Source: Marinomonas shanghaiensis (GTDB taxonomy: Bacteria > Pseudomonadota > Gammaproteobacteria > Pseudomonadales > Marinomonadaceae). From it: a stretch of DNA of 64,000 bases. Position numbers and translations under genes: made by a program. Shown piece by piece: positions 1 through 8,331 of this stretch (positions are counted from its first letter, which is position 1; every line of letters starts with the position of its first letter). Below the pieces are notes generated by a model that saw only the letters and a program-made list of their open reading frames with translations, had not been told where the DNA came from and ran no database searches. The stretch is from assembly GCF_003259175.1 (NCBI RefSeq), contig NZ_QGOK01000003.1, forward strand, positions 372,001 through 436,000, read 5' to 3'.

Positions 1-191
1 TGCAAAGTCAGGTTGAGTCTCGTATTGCTTTCTTGGAAGAGAAGGGGATGGAAGTATATCGCCCTTCGGCTGCAGAGTTAGAAGAGTTTCGTACAGTAGG
101 TCAGCCTTCTTACTTCCAGTGGTTAGAAGAGGAAGGTATTGATCAAAAATGGGTCGATTTAGCATTAAAAGATGTAGGTTTTAATAAGTAA
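1..191 (+). CDS. TRAP transporter substrate-binding protein, C-terminal fragment
   Basis: The window opens inside a gene whose last 62 codons are visible, read from position 3 to the TAA at 189-191. The fragment is rich in Glu and aromatic residues (for example PSYFQWLEEEGIDQKWVD) and ends in a short helix, as the C termini of DctP-type periplasmic binding proteins often do. The main argument is context: the next two genes are the small and large membrane subunits of a TRAP transporter, in the order DctP-DctQ-DctM. The binding protein would capture the substrate in the periplasm and deliver it to the membrane pair. The substrate cannot be read from this fragment. Confidence 0.7.
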   Translation, partial: QSQVESRIAFLEEKGMEVYRPSAAELEEFRTVGQPSYFQWLEEEGIDQKWVDLALKDVGFNK

Positions 192-204
192 ATCCCATTT
201 AGTT

Positions 205-222
205 CGGCGCCTTCGGGCGCCG
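205..222 (+). promoter_or_regulatory. Intercistronic UUCG stem-loop in the TRAP operon
   Basis: A perfect 7-bp stem (CGGCGCC/GGCGCCG) closed by a TTCG tetraloop lies 13 bases after the binding-protein stop. Only two T follow it, so it is a poor terminator. Hairpins here commonly protect the 3' end of the abundant binding-protein mRNA or attenuate read-through into the membrane genes. That role is inferred. Confidence 0.6.
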
Positions 223-235
223 TTACGAGGCAATT

Positions 236-721
236 ATGACTCTGAATTCTATGCGTGCATCAGCGTATCGCTTGTTGTTGTTTATATCTGCATCCATTCT
301 CGCTATGAATGTATTGCTTATTTTGTATAGCGTATTTACTCGCTATATTTTAAACCATTCGCCAATTTGGTCGGATGAACTTTCTCGGTATGGCATCATT
401 GCCAGTGTCATGTTGGCGATGTCTTGCGCTTATGTAGACTCCCGGCACATGAGAGTCTCTTTTGTCGAACAAAATGTCGGTCGTACTGTTCGTCAGTTGA
501 TTCGTATGTATCAATGGTTGGTCGTTTTGTGCGTCTCGTTATTTTTTACTTACGTAAGTGCACGTTACTCAATATCCATGGGTAAATTTGCCAGCATGAG
601 TCTTGGCGTGAGTAAATCTATTCCTTTGTTATCTGTGCCTATTGGCTTTGGTGCATTGTTTCTGATGGTGCTTATAAAGGGACCATTTGTGCAGAATCAA
701 GAGAGGAATGAAGCATGTTGA
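236..721 (+). CDS. TRAP transporter small membrane subunit (DctQ type)
   Basis: This 161-aa protein is the small integral membrane subunit of a tripartite ATP-independent periplasmic transporter. It has the usual four hydrophobic segments, at about residues 12-32, 48-66, 90-108 and 130-150. The conserved DctQ-like patch RYILNHSPIWSDELSRYG follows the first helix, and the family's Trp-(S/T)-(D/E)-E pattern is visible as WSDE. Length is typical. It starts at an ATG preceded by a purine-rich ACGAGG. Its last 7 nt overlap the start of the large subunit, which suggests translational coupling. Confidence 0.9.
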   Translation: MTLNSMRASAYRLLLFISASILAMNVLLILYSVFTRYILNHSPIWSDELSRYGIIASVMLAMSCAYVDSRHMRVSFVEQNVGRTVRQLIRMYQWLVVLCVSLFFTYVSARYSISMGKFASMSLGVSKSIPLLSVPIGFGALFLMVLIKGPFVQNQERNEAC

Positions 722-1992
722 TTGCTATTGTTGTTACCTTTTTAGTGAACATATTATTAGGTGTTCCATTATTTATTTGTCTTCTATTGGCATCATTAAT
801 CGGCTTTTATTTTGTCGATTTTTCGTTAGCTTATCGCATGATTCCGCAACAGTTTTTTGGCGGTATTAATTCCTTTGCTTTAATGGCCATTCCGCTTTTT
901 ATCTTTGCCGGTAACTTGATGAATTCCTCAGGATTGACGTCACAATTGATTCGTTTAGCGAACTCATTGGTCGGACATCTACGCGGTGGCTTGGGTTACG
1001 TTAATGTGGTCTCTAGCGTGTTTTTTGCCGGTGTGAATGGTTCGGCTGTGGCAGACACCTCTGCTCTTGGCTCGCTGCTGGTGCCCGCGATGAAAAAAGA
1101 AGGCTATTCGACTAGCTATGCAGCCGGTTTAACCGCAGCCAGTTCTTTGATTGGACCGATTATTCCACCCAGTATTTTCATGATTCTTTATGCGTCTTTG
1201 ACCAATACATCGGTGGGTGACTTGTTTCTTGCAGGTGTCATTCCAGGTCTATTGTTTGGCGGTGCATTTATCGTGATGAATTATCTGTATGCCAGAAAAG
1301 CGGGTTTACAAAGTCAAACGAAAAAATCCAGTTTTAAAGGCATTTTACAGGCTTTTTGGTATTCGGCCCCAGCCTTGATTGCGCCTTTTATCATTGTCTC
1401 TAGTATTGTTTTTGGTTTTGTTACACCCACTGAATCGGGTGCTTTAATTGTTGCTTACGCTTTGGTGCTGGGGGTGTTGAATCGTAGCTTATCCTCTGCC
1501 AAGCTTCGTGAAGCTCTGGTTGATACTGCTATTTTGACTGGTACCATCTTTGTCATTATTGCTGCGTCGTCTGTAGTTAGTTGGTTATTGGCTTACGCAC
1601 AATTACCTTCACAGCTCGCTATATATCTGGAGCCTTTTAAAAATAATCCGACAGTGGTGCTTTTGATTCTTAGCCTGATTACTTTTTTTATCGGTATGTT
1701 GATGGAAGAAGTATCTGCACTGATGTTACTTACACCGGTATTTTTTCCAGTGGCGATTGCCTCAGGTGTTGATCCTGTGCATCTTGGTGTGGTTATAACC
1801 ATAAATATCACCATTGCATTGATAACCCCGCCAATGGGAGCATGTGTTTTTGTTGCTGCTGCGGTGAGTAAAATTGAGATTACTGAGATGTTTAAAAGTA
1901 TTTGGCCGTTTGTGATGGTGGCTGTTTTTGCTCAGATCTTTGTTATTTGCTTCCCAAGCTTAACCTTACTATTACCGAGCATTTTTAATTGA
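715..1992 (+). CDS. TRAP transporter large permease subunit (DctM type)
   Basis: This 425-aa protein is the channel-forming subunit of the TRAP system, driving uptake with an ion gradient. Nearly the whole sequence is hydrophobic, with about 11-12 membrane segments. DctM signatures are visible: AIPLFIFAGNLMNSSG near residue 60, the loop VNGSAVADTSALGSLLVPAM near 110-130, ASSLIGPIIPPSIFMILYA near 145, and a C-terminal half with TPTESGALIVAYA and ITPPMGACVFVAAAV. Length matches the family. It starts inside the end of the small-subunit gene and is followed after 1 nt by the dipeptidase gene. Confidence 0.93.
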   Translation: MLIAIVVTFLVNILLGVPLFICLLLASLIGFYFVDFSLAYRMIPQQFFGGINSFALMAIPLFIFAGNLMNSSGLTSQLIRLANSLVGHLRGGLGYVNVVSSVFFAGVNGSAVADTSALGSLLVPAMKKEGYSTSYAAGLTAASSLIGPIIPPSIFMILYASLTNTSVGDLFLAGVIPGLLFGGAFIVMNYLYARKAGLQSQTKKSSFKGILQAFWYSAPALIAPFIIVSSIVFGFVTPTESGALIVAYALVLGVLNRSLSSAKLREALVDTAILTGTIFVIIAASSVVSWLLAYAQLPSQLAIYLEPFKNNPTVVLLILSLITFFIGMLMEEVSALMLLTPVFFPVAIASGVDPVHLGVVITINITIALITPPMGACVFVAAAVSKIEITEMFKSIWPFVMVAVFAQIFVICFPSLTLLLPSIFN

Positions 1993-1993
1993 T

Positions 1994-2749
1994 ATGAGCA
2001 GTTGCAGAACACAAAATCAGATTCCTCCGTCAAATGATTTTTCTTGGGATAATTACAGACAAATTACCATTGAGGATAACGGCGAAATATTAATTCCTCT
2101 GAGTACATCGAGCCGGTTAGTGACATATCCTTTTTACGCAAAAATGGGTATTGCCAATGCCATTCCCGAGTGTTTTGTGCGGGAAAGTGTGTTTGATAAA
2201 TTACACCAAGTAACCAAGCTTATGCCTTCTGGTGTGAGGCTGGTTGTGTTGGATGGTTGGCGGCCTTTTTCGGTACAACAATATTTGTTTGATAGTTTAA
2301 TTAACATCCTGAAAAAGACATTTCCTAATCATGCTGAAAGTCATTTGCATGAAAAGGCAAAAAGTCTGGTTTCACCACCAAGTACTGATGTTAAAGCTCC
2401 CAGTCCTCATCTTACTGGCGGATCGGTCGACGTTACTTTGTGTGATGAAATGGGGCGCTTTTTAGATATGGGCACTCACTTCGATGAAGCCAGTCGGTAC
2501 TCATGGACGGATGCGCTTGAAGCGCCCAGTTGGAACAATAAAGCGCCACAGGAAAATCGGCGAATTCTTTATAACTCAATGATCGAAGTCGGTTTTACTA
2601 ATTTGCCTAGCGAATGGTGGCACTATGATTTTGGAAATCAGTTATGGGCATATCGTACTCAAAGCAAGAAAGCAATTTATGGTGTTACCCGGCCAAGAGA
2701 CATTCTCAAACAATGGGAAAGTGAAATCATAGATAATGGTTTTATATAG
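1994..2749 (+). CDS. D-alanyl-D-alanine dipeptidase, VanX/DdpX type (peptidase M15D)
   Basis: The 251-aa product matches zinc D-Ala-D-Ala dipeptidases. All metal and catalytic positions of the family are present: the motif SPHLTGGSVDVTL with H139 and D146, and SEWWHYDFGN with catalytic E207 and zinc ligand H210. The substrate-side Arg of VanX fits R90 in VLDGWRP. No signal peptide is visible, so the enzyme should be cytoplasmic. It begins 1 nt after the TRAP permease stop and belongs to that operon. In E. coli the homologue DdpX is likewise encoded with a transporter, of the ABC type. The context suggests imported D-Ala-D-Ala or a related peptidoglycan fragment is hydrolysed to D-Ala. VanX from vancomycin-resistance clusters is the same family, but no vanHA-like genes are nearby. 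Confidence 0.88.
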   Translation: MSSCRTQNQIPPSNDFSWDNYRQITIEDNGEILIPLSTSSRLVTYPFYAKMGIANAIPECFVRESVFDKLHQVTKLMPSGVRLVVLDGWRPFSVQQYLFDSLINILKKTFPNHAESHLHEKAKSLVSPPSTDVKAPSPHLTGGSVDVTLCDEMGRFLDMGTHFDEASRYSWTDALEAPSWNNKAPQENRRILYNSMIEVGFTNLPSEWWHYDFGNQLWAYRTQSKKAIYGVTRPRDILKQWESEIIDNGFI

Positions 2750-2786
2750 TTTTCTGTTGAATATTCGGTGCAGATCAAAAATTAAG

Positions 2787-2818
2787 TTGCCCTAGATAAT
2801 ATGTGTTATCTAGGGCAA
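2787..2818. terminator. Stem-loop after the dipeptidase gene
   Basis: A perfect 13-bp inverted repeat (TTGCCCTAGATAA and its complement) with a 6-nt loop lies between the dipeptidase gene and the convergent thioesterase gene. The flanks are A-rich on the left and T-rich on the right (TCATTTC), so it could end transcription from both sides. The U tract is imperfect. Confidence 0.65.
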
Positions 2819-2876
2819 TCATTTCAAACAAATTGCTTCTAACTAATCTTCACTCTAACTAGGTGTCTACCCATTG

Positions 2877-3356
2877 TTAGTTCAGGTGTGTTTTAGCCTC
2901 GAGTCTGGCGGTCACTGTTTTGATGACTTCCTCAGGGGAAATGGTACCTGTTTTACTGATAATGCAGCCAATAGAAGTGCCTTCTGCAACGACTCTATCA
3001 CTGACTAAAAAGGTGTGTATCATATGGAATCTTTTCTCATCCCATCCGATTATTTCCATGGTGACTCGGTATTTTTGGAATGGTTTTAGAGAGCGCTTGT
3101 ATTTCATGGTGTGTTCAGCAATAACAGGCATCCAGCCTTCTTTTTGCATGGTTCTTGCCAATCCTGTGCGAATAAACATATCAATTCTTGATAAATCACA
3201 AATGGTCAAATAGCGACCGTTATTCATGTGTAAATTGATGTCTAAATCGTTAGGGAGTACTCGTAATGTCAGGGTGTTTTTAGGGTACTCAATGGGTAAT
3301 CTTGGTTTAAATTTTGAGGCGATCAATAGCATGATCATGCGAAAAATTAAGCTCAT
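2877..3356 (-). CDS. Hot-dog fold thioesterase (4HBT/THEM6-like)
   Basis: The 159-aa protein resembles the bacterial acyl-CoA thioesterase-like family related to human THEM6. The hot-dog core is recognisable: RVLPNDLDINLHMNNGRYLTICDLSRID has the Asn-x-x-x-x-N-Gly-x-Y/F pattern, followed by the beta strands around HTMKYKRSLKPFQKYRV and GWDEKRFHM. A short hydrophobic N terminus (residues 1-15) may contact the membrane. I place the start at the ATG at 3356 because AGGAAC lies just upstream; an in-frame TTG at 3386 gives a longer but unlikely form. The substrate is unknown. The gene is convergent with the dipeptidase gene. Confidence 0.75.
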   Translation of the reverse strand: MSLIFRMIMLLIASKFKPRLPIEYPKNTLTLRVLPNDLDINLHMNNGRYLTICDLSRIDMFIRTGLARTMQKEGWMPVIAEHTMKYKRSLKPFQKYRVTMEIIGWDEKRFHMIHTFLVSDRVVAEGTSIGCIISKTGTISPEEVIKTVTARLEAKTHLN

Positions 3357-3517
3357 CCTGAGTTCCTTTCTTGTATTTATTAGCAAACAGACTGGGTAAG
3401 TCTTTTTCGTATGCTAATGGCTTTTTTAGGAAAACTAGAACAAAAAAAGCCAACAACACTAACAAATTTGCTTGTGAGTAAGAGGGAGAACATGACTTGC
3501 GTGGCGGAGGAGATATG

Positions 3518-4057
3518 CTAAGAAATAATAATGAGTTTTGGCCACCGATCAAGCCACTGCTTTGATGTTAATCGGTCCTTAAATACTGCTTTTGTGCGCC
3601 TAGGGTTGTGGCTCACCTTTAAGTCAAATAACGTATCAAAACCAAAGGCCGATACACATTCATAGTCGTGATTATCGAGTTTACGAATCGCTACCGCTGT
3701 TTCTTTTTCAGGCCAGTAGCTCATTGCATCGATCACGTCTAAATAAGGATCATCACCGTTTCTCAAGTGCATTTTGGCTTGATTACGAACTTGCCAATTT
3801 AGATCGGGCATTAGAGATGATAACTGTGATTCATACTTTAGATAGGCATTCTCGTTGCTTTCGTTAGCGTCATAGTAGATTACGTCCACATCGTTTAATG
3901 CAGTTGGTATTTTTTTATTGTGTAATGAATCCCATACTAAATTTCTGACGAATCCTGCCGCGATATAGCACTGAGGCAATCTTAGAAAATTGACGCATTC
4001 TAGTGCTTTTATGCAAACCTGATCTTTTTCAATCAGCTGAATGATTTTATTTATCAT
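3518..4057 (-). CDS. Nucleotidyltransferase family protein (DUF925-like)
   Basis: The 179-aa protein matches the small nucleotidyltransferase-fold family often annotated as DUF925/NTP_transf_6. The pattern AGFVRNLVWD near residue 34 and the acidic pair in ALNDVDVIYYD near 55-62 fit the Gly-x-x-(R/N) and Asp-x-Asp metal-binding motifs of that fold. The later segments MHLRNGDDPYLDVIDAMSYWPE and FDTLFDLKVSHNPRR are also typical. The biological substrate of the family is not known to me. The ATG sits about 9 nt after the reconstructed stop of the frameshifted small gene upstream, suggesting a former two-gene unit. The ribosome-binding site is weak. Confidence 0.72.
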   Translation of the reverse strand: MINKIIQLIEKDQVCIKALECVNFLRLPQCYIAAGFVRNLVWDSLHNKKIPTALNDVDVIYYDANESNENAYLKYESQLSSLMPDLNWQVRNQAKMHLRNGDDPYLDVIDAMSYWPEKETAVAIRKLDNHDYECVSAFGFDTLFDLKVSHNPRRTKAVFKDRLTSKQWLDRWPKLIIIS

Positions 4058-4065
4058 GTAGTATT

Positions 4066-4414
4066 TTATCGAACGGTTGACTCATTGATATACCAAGTAT
4101 CATCTTTAGGTAAATACCAATAGTGATAAGCGCTTCACGTTTTTCATAAATACTTTTCCATACAAACCGATAGCAGGCGTCACGTTTACCGTCGTGATAT
4201 CCTTTTAATGCCCCAAAATATTCGTAACCCATGTTTTTGTCATTTCTGGCTTGCATCTGTTTGATGTCTTGCTCAAAATGCTCAGGAGAAAATAGACTAG
4301 ATCTTTTTCTTTATAATGTTTAACAAATAATTCATAGTTTCCCGTGTCATCGGCTTTCAGTATTTCCTTGAAGAACTTTTTCGTGATGGATCTTTCATTT
4401 TTTAGTTCAGGCAT
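4066..4414 (-). pseudogene. Frameshifted small gene, unknown function
   Basis: Two short minus-strand reading frames (4205-4414 and 4047-4256) look like pieces of one gene of about 116 codons. The first reads MPELKNERSITKKFFKEI and loses sense after DLVYF. Restoring one base in the T run near 4300 continues as SPEHFEQDIKQMQARNDKNM in the second frame. Near 4105 a second missing base would continue as YLPKDDTWYINESTVR, ending at 4066-4068 just before the downstream ATG. Both lesions are single-base deletions. The C-terminal pattern (aromatic-rich strands ending in DDTWYINES) is vaguely like small NTF2/SnoaL-fold proteins, but I do not recognise the family. Sequencing error is possible, though two errors in 350 bp would be unusual. 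Confidence 0.55.
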
Positions 4415-4462
4415 AATGTTTTTTACAGAATCTAATAATTAGGCTAAAAATTTATAAGAATC

Positions 4463-5830
4463 TTATTCAGATGTTAGCTCTGATATAAGTCTATCAATGC
4501 TATTGTTGTGATCTATAATATTTCCTTTGATAACAGACTCTTTGTATATAAGAGCAAGCTCATTAAGATCTTGTTGTGATAGTACTTTATTTTTTACGGC
4601 AGATTTTGCTGTTGCTATAACTTTATTTGTAAGTAGTGATTGTCGAATATTTGAGACTCGTTCGATCAGAAAGAATGCTTGAGCGGATGTTGGGTTAGTA
4701 ATAACTGAGCCGAAAAAATAATTCATTGCAGGAATCACGCCAAAGCATTTATTTTCAAACCTAACTGAAGAAAGATAAATTTCTAAGATCTGTTGTTTCT
4801 TTAAGATCTTATTTAACCAGGGTGCTAAGAGGATTTCTATTGCCTTTCTACGTTTGGTTTTTTTGAGATCAAGTATAAATAAAGTTCGTATTAGCTGTTG
4901 GTGAATCGTTGAGCCTCCAGATCGCCGTTTGAGGTTAAAAAGACTGAGGAGTCCACGAAAAATTGCTTTAAAGCTAACTCCAGAGTGTTGGTAGAAGCTT
5001 CTATCTTCGATAAAAATTAATAACTTGATTAATTTTGTTAGTGAGACTTTCATTCTGTCAGTTTCATAGGTTGCTAATGTTGCTCTATAAACTAAGTATT
5101 CAATATTTGATGCAATTGGTAGGCGAATAAAATTTCCAATAACTTTAGTAAATAAAAGTCTCATACTTTCGTGTGTGTCAAGTAATGATGATCTGAATGT
5201 ATATGTGAGTATTGTAATCCATATGAAATTTGTTGATAAAATAAATAAAACTGAGTTTTCTAATACTAGAGGAAGTTCTATACTTTTAACTAGTAATGCT
5301 GATAGTAGGAAACATATACAGCTTGAAATTATTAATAATATCCAGAAAGGGTATGATGCATAAGTAAACCAACCAGGAAATAGTCGGATAGATAGCGGTT
5401 GATCTGCACCTTCTATCCGCCAATTAGGTAGAACCAAATGTATTCGACCATAAGATAGCCCAAGCATTCTGCGTAAAGTAACAACCTTTCGGCTCGCAAA
5501 AATGATTGCTCTTTGTCTATCGGCAAAATATCGAATGCTAACAAGAGAGAAGAGGCTAACCATGAGTAAAAGGACTAAGGGGATTGAATAGCTAGGAAGT
5601 ACAGAATCTAAAGTGTTTGATAATTTTTCTGTTGAGCTTACTGCTAATGATCCCAAGGTCGCTGCTGCTACTAAAGTAATATTTGAAGCATTGAGAAAAA
5701 CTCGCTCTTCTGACTCAAGTGCTTTAGCTGCTACGCTATATTCTTCAAGAGCAATATCTCTTTCAGAAAAATGATAAGTTGGGAAATGTTGTTTCCAGCC
5801 TTCATTTTGATCGTCATGAATCATTTTCAT
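4463..5830 (-). CDS. Four-helix membrane protein with GT51 peptidoglycan glycosyltransferase domain
   Basis: This 455-aa protein has an N-terminal membrane region and a C-terminal glycosyltransferase family 51 domain. Hydrophobic helices are at about 50-66, 82-102, 160-181 and 193-212. GT51 motifs follow in order: EDRSFYQHSGVS (E275, the first catalytic Glu), GGSTIHQQLIRTLF (305-318), RRKAIE (E332, the second Glu) and QQILEIYLSSVRF (346-358). There is no transpeptidase domain, so it is monofunctional like MtgA but much longer. The segment between helices 2 and 3 is strongly basic, so by the positive-inside rule four helices would leave the GT51 domain on the cytoplasmic side, which is odd for an enzyme that uses periplasmic lipid II. 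Codons are AT-rich. The start may be the ATG at 5824, where GGA is better spaced. Confidence 0.78.
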   Translation of the reverse strand: MKMIHDDQNEGWKQHFPTYHFSERDIALEEYSVAAKALESEERVFLNASNITLVAAATLGSLAVSSTEKLSNTLDSVLPSYSIPLVLLLMVSLFSLVSIRYFADRQRAIIFASRKVVTLRRMLGLSYGRIHLVLPNWRIEGADQPLSIRLFPGWFTYASYPFWILLIISSCICFLLSALLVKSIELPLVLENSVLFILSTNFIWITILTYTFRSSLLDTHESMRLLFTKVIGNFIRLPIASNIEYLVYRATLATYETDRMKVSLTKLIKLLIFIEDRSFYQHSGVSFKAIFRGLLSLFNLKRRSGGSTIHQQLIRTLFILDLKKTKRRKAIEILLAPWLNKILKKQQILEIYLSSVRFENKCFGVIPAMNYFFGSVITNPTSAQAFFLIERVSNIRQSLLTNKVIATAKSAVKNKVLSQQDLNELALIYKESVIKGNIIDHNNSIDRLISELTSE

Positions 5831-5939
5831 TCCATTTTTCTAATAACTGTAATGTTAGAGAAGGGCAATAATTTTATGCCTTTACATTTTCATTCTTTGA
5901 TACTAATCCGCTTTATCAATTCTTTCTAGGAAAAAAAAT

Positions 5940-6578
5940 CTAACTATTTTGCTTCCCCAATTCCAAGCGTTCCCCTTCCATGGCTTTGGCGTCTTCAGGG
6001 TCGTGGGTCACCAGTAATGCAGGGATGTTCGCTTGGCGAATCTCGTTGAGTACAAAGGTTCGTACGTCGCGTCTTAGGGCTGGGTCGAGTTTGCTGAAGG
6101 GTTCGTCGAGCAGTAAAAAATCGGGTTTTGACAGAAGCGTACGGAGCAGGGCAACGCGGGCTTGTTGGCCGCCGGAAAGCGCTTTTGGTAAGGCATTGGC
6201 TTTGTCCGGAATGCCGAGTTTCTGTAAGGCATTTTGTGCCATGGCGATGCGTGCTGGTTTGTTGATGTCGGCTGGAATGGCAAACAACAGATTTTCAATA
6301 ATGCTCATGTGCGGAAACAGCAAGGGCATTTGCTGCAACAAGCCGGCTTTTCGATCCTGAATGGCTTTAGTGTGCAGGGCTTCATCGTTTAAAAAGGCTT
6401 CGCCAGTGGTCGTCAAATTAGGCGATAACGAGCCGCTGAGAAAGTGCAGTAAGCTGGATTTGCCAATGCCACTTGGTCCCATGATGGACAAGACCTGACC
6501 GTTGGCGATCTCGAAGCTTAACGCTTTGATCAGTGTTTTATCGCCTAATGACAGAGAAAAAGCGTTTACAGTCAGCAC
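5940..6578 (-). CDS. ynjD: ABC transporter ATP-binding protein, YnjD-like
   Basis: The 212-aa ATPase carries Walker A GPSGIGKSS (about 34-42), the Q-loop near QQMPLLFPHMS, the signature LSGGQQARVAL, Walker B FLLLDEP and the switch His in VTHD. It is shorter than most importer ATPases and closest in length and sequence style to E. coli YnjD. Its start overlaps the end of the double permease by 7 nt. With the permease and the binding protein upstream it forms a YnjBCD-type importer. The substrate of this family is not established; relation to thiamine and iron importers is a family-level similarity only. Confidence 0.87.
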   Translation of the reverse strand: MLTVNAFSLSLGDKTLIKALSFEIANGQVLSIMGPSGIGKSSLLHFLSGSLSPNLTTTGEAFLNDEALHTKAIQDRKAGLLQQMPLLFPHMSIIENLLFAIPADINKPARIAMAQNALQKLGIPDKANALPKALSGGQQARVALLRTLLSKPDFLLLDEPFSKLDPALRRDVRTFVLNEIRQANIPALLVTHDPEDAKAMEGERLELGKQNS

Positions 6579-8311
6579 GTTTTATCCTTTTTGATTAATC
6601 CAATATGAAAGACTTGCTTGAGTTTGAGTCGCCATCTTGTCCAGCGCGGCGGAATAAATTGCGCGAGCCAAAATACCATGATGGGAAAGAAGGCTTGCAG
6701 CATTGCCATGCTGCCGACTTGCTTTCTGTCACCGGATGCCGCTTGTGCTACTGCTTCTGTGGTTAACGTACTATAACGGCCTTCACCGGCAATGAGTGTG
6801 GGCAAATATTGGGCGATACTAACGGAAAAACCAATCGCAAAAGCAGTGAATAACGCGGGTTTTAGCATGGCGATTTTGACCATAAAATAATTGCGCCAAG
6901 GTCGATGACTAAGTCGATTGGCTTGTTGTAAATATTCTTCTTCATAAGATAAATACGGACCTTTGAGCGTGAGATATACATAAGGCAATACATACATCAG
7001 ATGCAGGGCGATGATGGCGTCAAGGTCGCCATTGAGATTTAGGTAAATCAGCAACACATGCAAGCCAAACAAAAAACCAATTTGTGGTAACAGAATCGGC
7101 ACATAAATCAGCCAATCGAACACATGGGGTTTGCTTGAGTTTGCATCGGTCATATTGTGTCGTTTGGTTTCCAGCATCACGAGGCTAATGACACACGCCA
7201 TGAGTGTGGCAATGAAGGCTATGGTCAGAGTATTGGTGGTGAGTTTCATCAGCAAGGGCGTGGCGCGTTCGATATTGTCCCATGTCCATTGGCTGGGCAA
7301 TGCATCGGGAAAACGCCAGCGTCTAGCAAGCGACCAAATTGGCAGCAAAGCCAGTGCTACAAAGGCATTCAGCAATGTGAATAGTCCCAAGACAACACCC
7401 AGTCTCAGTATGTTATCGGTCAAGCCAAAGCGCTTGCCATTGCTGCGTTCGGCTCGAGTCAACTGGCGAAAAAGTAAATGCGCCACTTCCCAGCTTGCTA
7501 ATACCAGTACAATCACCAACATGAGAGAAATGGCGCCAGCACTGGCCATTAAACGCATGGTTAAATCGGGATCGTTAAACCAACGCAACAAGGTCACCGC
7601 CAGCGTAGACGGAGTGTTGGGGCCAATCACCAGGGCCAAATCCACCACCGTGAGGCTGAACGCAATGACGATAAAAATCGGCAAGCGAATAATGGGATAC
7701 AGTTGAGGAATCAGCACCTTGCGCCACAAAGTAAAACGGCTGTAACCAAGGGTTTGGCCGACTTGCAGGCTTTCTCGTGCCTTAATGCTTTTCATGGTGG
7801 CGAGCATAACAAACAAAAGATAGGGCATTTCTTTGATCACTAGGGCGAGAATCAGTGAAATGCCATAAGGGTCTTGCACGGTAATCCAATTGGGCGGTCG
7901 ATCAAATCCTGTTAGCCAAGGGCTAAATAAGCGCACCAACCAACCGGACGGACTCAATAGAAACAATAAGCCAATGGCAATAGCAGCGTGGGGAATCGCT
8001 AAAATTGGTGATAACAGTGCTTCTATTTTTCGAAAAAACGGACGCTGATAACCCCAAGCCAGCAGCGACAGAGCCAACCAAAGAGCAAGCAAAGGCGCGA
8101 CGATCCCGGTGATGAGCGTGAGTTTTAAACTGGCATAGAATTCCCCTTGGGAAAGTAGGTTGCGCCAAGGGGCCAAGGAAACAGTGTATTCGCCAAGGGG
8201 CGGGAAATACGCAAACGCTGGAAGCAAGGTGCCGACCAAGCCAATGACAATGGGAAAGATCAGCAATAAGGTTATGATCCCCGTGATCCATTTCGCGTGT
8301 TTTAGTGGCAT
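6572..8311 (-). CDS. ynjC: ABC transporter double permease, YnjC-like
   Basis: The 579-aa protein contains two fused binding-protein-dependent permease halves with about 12 membrane helices. The first half includes the cytoplasmic coupling region around LQVGQTLGYSRFTLWRKVL, an EAA-like loop. The second half has the equivalent region around LQQANRLSHRPWRNYFMVK. This fused arrangement is the YnjC type, also seen in FbpB/ThiP-like iron and thiamine permeases. It is somewhat longer than E. coli YnjC (about 511 aa). It starts 20 nt after the binding-protein stop, and its end overlaps ynjD, so the three genes form one leftward operon. Confidence 0.87.
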   Translation of the reverse strand: MPLKHAKWITGIITLLLIFPIVIGLVGTLLPAFAYFPPLGEYTVSLAPWRNLLSQGEFYASLKLTLITGIVAPLLALWLALSLLAWGYQRPFFRKIEALLSPILAIPHAAIAIGLLFLLSPSGWLVRLFSPWLTGFDRPPNWITVQDPYGISLILALVIKEMPYLLFVMLATMKSIKARESLQVGQTLGYSRFTLWRKVLIPQLYPIIRLPIFIVIAFSLTVVDLALVIGPNTPSTLAVTLLRWFNDPDLTMRLMASAGAISLMLVIVLVLASWEVAHLLFRQLTRAERSNGKRFGLTDNILRLGVVLGLFTLLNAFVALALLPIWSLARRWRFPDALPSQWTWDNIERATPLLMKLTTNTLTIAFIATLMACVISLVMLETKRHNMTDANSSKPHVFDWLIYVPILLPQIGFLFGLHVLLIYLNLNGDLDAIIALHLMYVLPYVYLTLKGPYLSYEEEYLQQANRLSHRPWRNYFMVKIAMLKPALFTAFAIGFSVSIAQYLPTLIAGEGRYSTLTTEAVAQAASGDRKQVGSMAMLQAFFPIMVFWLAQFIPPRWTRWRLKLKQVFHIGLIKKDKTC

Positions 8312-8331
8312 CTTACTTCTTATTTGGCTAG

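Noticed and set aside
3307..3552. An 81-codon minus-strand frame between the thioesterase and nucleotidyltransferase genes
   Set aside because: It overlaps the ends of both genes in another frame, has no ribosome-binding site and no recognisable domain.
6074..7706. Several plus- and minus-strand frames over ynjC and ynjD
   Set aside because: They are shadows of the ABC transporter genes, which show clear motifs in their own frame.
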